Shown: one piece after another, positions 62,504 through 64,000 of the stretch
Layout of the letters: the number at the start of each line of letters is the position of its first letter
How positions within the stretch are numbered: the first letter of the stretch is position 1
Assembly: GCA_037013685.1 (NCBI GenBank)
Contig: CM072899.1
Location: 11,884,479 to 11,948,478, forward strand
Source of the DNA: Acridotheres tristis
Lineage: Eukaryota > Chordata > Aves > Passeriformes > Sturnidae
Reading direction: 5' to 3'
Length of the DNA stretch: 64,000 nt
Notes under the pieces: generated by a model
What the model saw: only the letters and a program-made list of their open reading frames with translations
What the model was told of the DNA's origin: nothing
Database searches by the model: none
Position numbers and translations under genes: made by a program

Positions 62504-64000
62504 CTACAAGGAAAGATTTCAGAGCAATCAAAGGAGGTTGACAATAAAGATATTCTCTTTTACGGAGGCTTCTTTCTCACGTGCATGTGTAGATTTGTCC
62601 TTACATCTCTCTTGTCATTTCGGGCCGTTTTCTCAGGAGGACAGATGCTAATAGGCGGCCTCCTAGAAGAACAAAGCAGGACTCAAACTGACTTCATCCC
62701 CTCCCTGTGACAGGCAAAGCAGCCCTTGTTTAATTGCTGTGTTCAGCAGTACACGGCACATATGTCGTGTAGACCTGTCAAGCATTTACTCCTCCTTTAT
62801 TCCAAATGCAATCCCACACACTTACCATGTCTCCACATTACTCTCAATAGCTCCACAGAGGCTGCAAACAGAGTGCATATTTACATACTCTTCTGGAGAG
62901 ATCCATTACATCAGCTACAAATACCCTTGCAGAAAGACAAAGCAAGGACTGGAAACATGTAACTGCCTTTTCCACGCTTTCAAAGCTATTTCTGCTCATG
63001 CAGGGAGTAAATAGGGTTTGACCCTCTGTGCAATACTATTCTACCTATAGCAAGCTGCACTGGGAAAAGCTTTGCCAGGGAGTCGCATTAAATCTACACA
63101 AGTGGGGTTTCTCGTGCACGGCTCTTCTTCTAGGATTGCCAAGCTAGCAGTGTATAAGCCCCAGACTCAGACTCCTACACTCATCTTTTCCTGTCAGATC
63201 TAAACACCATGATCATCAATATCACATTCACTCACAATTACTGCAGCAAGGTGCAGCCTCAGGGTTAACCTCTAATCAGTAGGGCATCACTGAACACAGC
63301 AGCCAAGCTAGGTAGGAGAACATTTCATCAGTACACCAGTCCCCACAGCCCAGCAGCTCAAGGCCAGGAGACTCTGCTTGGTACCTCTTGGAAATGCTGG
63401 GATTCAGAGCCTGCTGCCTCAAACGTGCCTCTGCTTTTATGGGATATTGCAATCACTGTCTGTGGCCAAACCTCCCAGGGGAACACAGGAAGGGAAAGTA
63501 GATGATGGTCTAAATGCCTTGGGTAACCTGGCTTTCAACCATTTGGAATCTTCAACAACATTCAGTCCATCACAGGTGAAAATTTTCCATGTTTGTTTAG
63601 GCCTGAAGAGAAGCTTTTCTGTGCCCTGTCATTGTTGAATAGACCTATAGAAACACCACACAGGGCACAGAGCACTGCCACTTCACAGTGAAAATCTGAG
63701 ACAGGCCCCTGAAGGGTCTCTATCTTATGTAGCTCAGTAGAAGGAGAATGAAAAATGTATTTTTTTCCCCAGATCCAGGAAGGGAAAAACTTCATCTGAA
63801 ACGGGAACAAAGATATTCCTGTAAATAAAACACCTTCAAAAGCCACCTCGAATATTCAAGACTCAATGCCAAAAAGCTGACAGCCCATGCCTAGATCCAC
63901 TAGACAAGTGAAGACAGCAGTTTGCACAGACTTTTTAAAAGGATCTCTTAGTCCCTTTCCCACCCAACACCAAATATATCCAACCTATACCATGTCATAT
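62504..64000 (-). other. upstream NCKIPSD intron, truncated by window edge
   Basis: No minus-strand frame resembles the SH3 domain or the linker exons that should precede the proline-rich exon, so they lie further right. Nothing else is identified. Confidence 0.6.

Noticed and set aside
62504..64000. NCKIPSD SH3 exons at the right edge
   Set aside because: Searched all minus-strand frames for the ALYAF-type SH3 start and the ensuing linker; nothing fits.

Overview
The window is vertebrate nuclear DNA, most likely from a bird. It holds multi-exon genes with GT-AG introns, a GC-rich promoter island and compact introns. Two fragments (about 12.0 and 13.1 kb) match the 3' end of the chicken-repeat-1 (CR1) LINE family, which is typical of avian genomes. 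The species cannot be read from the sequence alone.

Two genes lie on the minus strand. CELSR3 (33957 down to 5036, 3'UTR to about 2780) is complete. I could place 35 coding exons with splice sites and compatible phases. They join to 9477 nt including the stop, a 3158-residue seven-pass atypical cadherin with signal peptide, nine cadherin repeats, EGF and laminin-G domains, laminin-type EGF, hormone-receptor and GAIN/GPS regions, seven membrane helices and a long cytoplasmic tail. NCKIPSD (SPIN90/WISH) occupies 62503 down to 39761, 3'UTR to about 38305. Its last ten coding exons are present (594 residues) with the proline/serine-rich linker and the whole armadillo-like C-terminal domain. The N-terminal SH3 exons lie beyond the right edge. 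The order NCKIPSD then CELSR3 on one strand matches human 3p21.31.

Layout: 1-2770 intergenic with no supported gene; 2780-5035 CELSR3 3'UTR; 5036-33957 CELSR3 coding exons; 33.0-34.6 kb CpG-island promoter; 34.65-38.3 kb intergenic with an AT-rich, homeodomain-site-rich block near 36.8-37.05 kb; 38.3-62.5 kb NCKIPSD; 62.5-64 kb an upstream NCKIPSD intron. The proteins are not one pathway by position alone, but both act on cell shape. CELSR3 is a planar-polarity/axon-guidance receptor at the membrane, and NCKIPSD links Nck, N-WASP, formins and Arp2/3 to actin nucleation.

The most notable observations are: a nearly perfect array of about nineteen 13-residue S-R-E-x-L-D units in the CELSR3 tail; a possible unannotated phase-0/phase-0 cassette exon inside a 6 kb NCKIPSD intron; a GPS motif lacking the cleavage tripeptide; a GC-AG intron; a stop codon hidden in the last splice donor, with a tandem acceptor after it; and several non-coding blocks that look like conserved enhancers.
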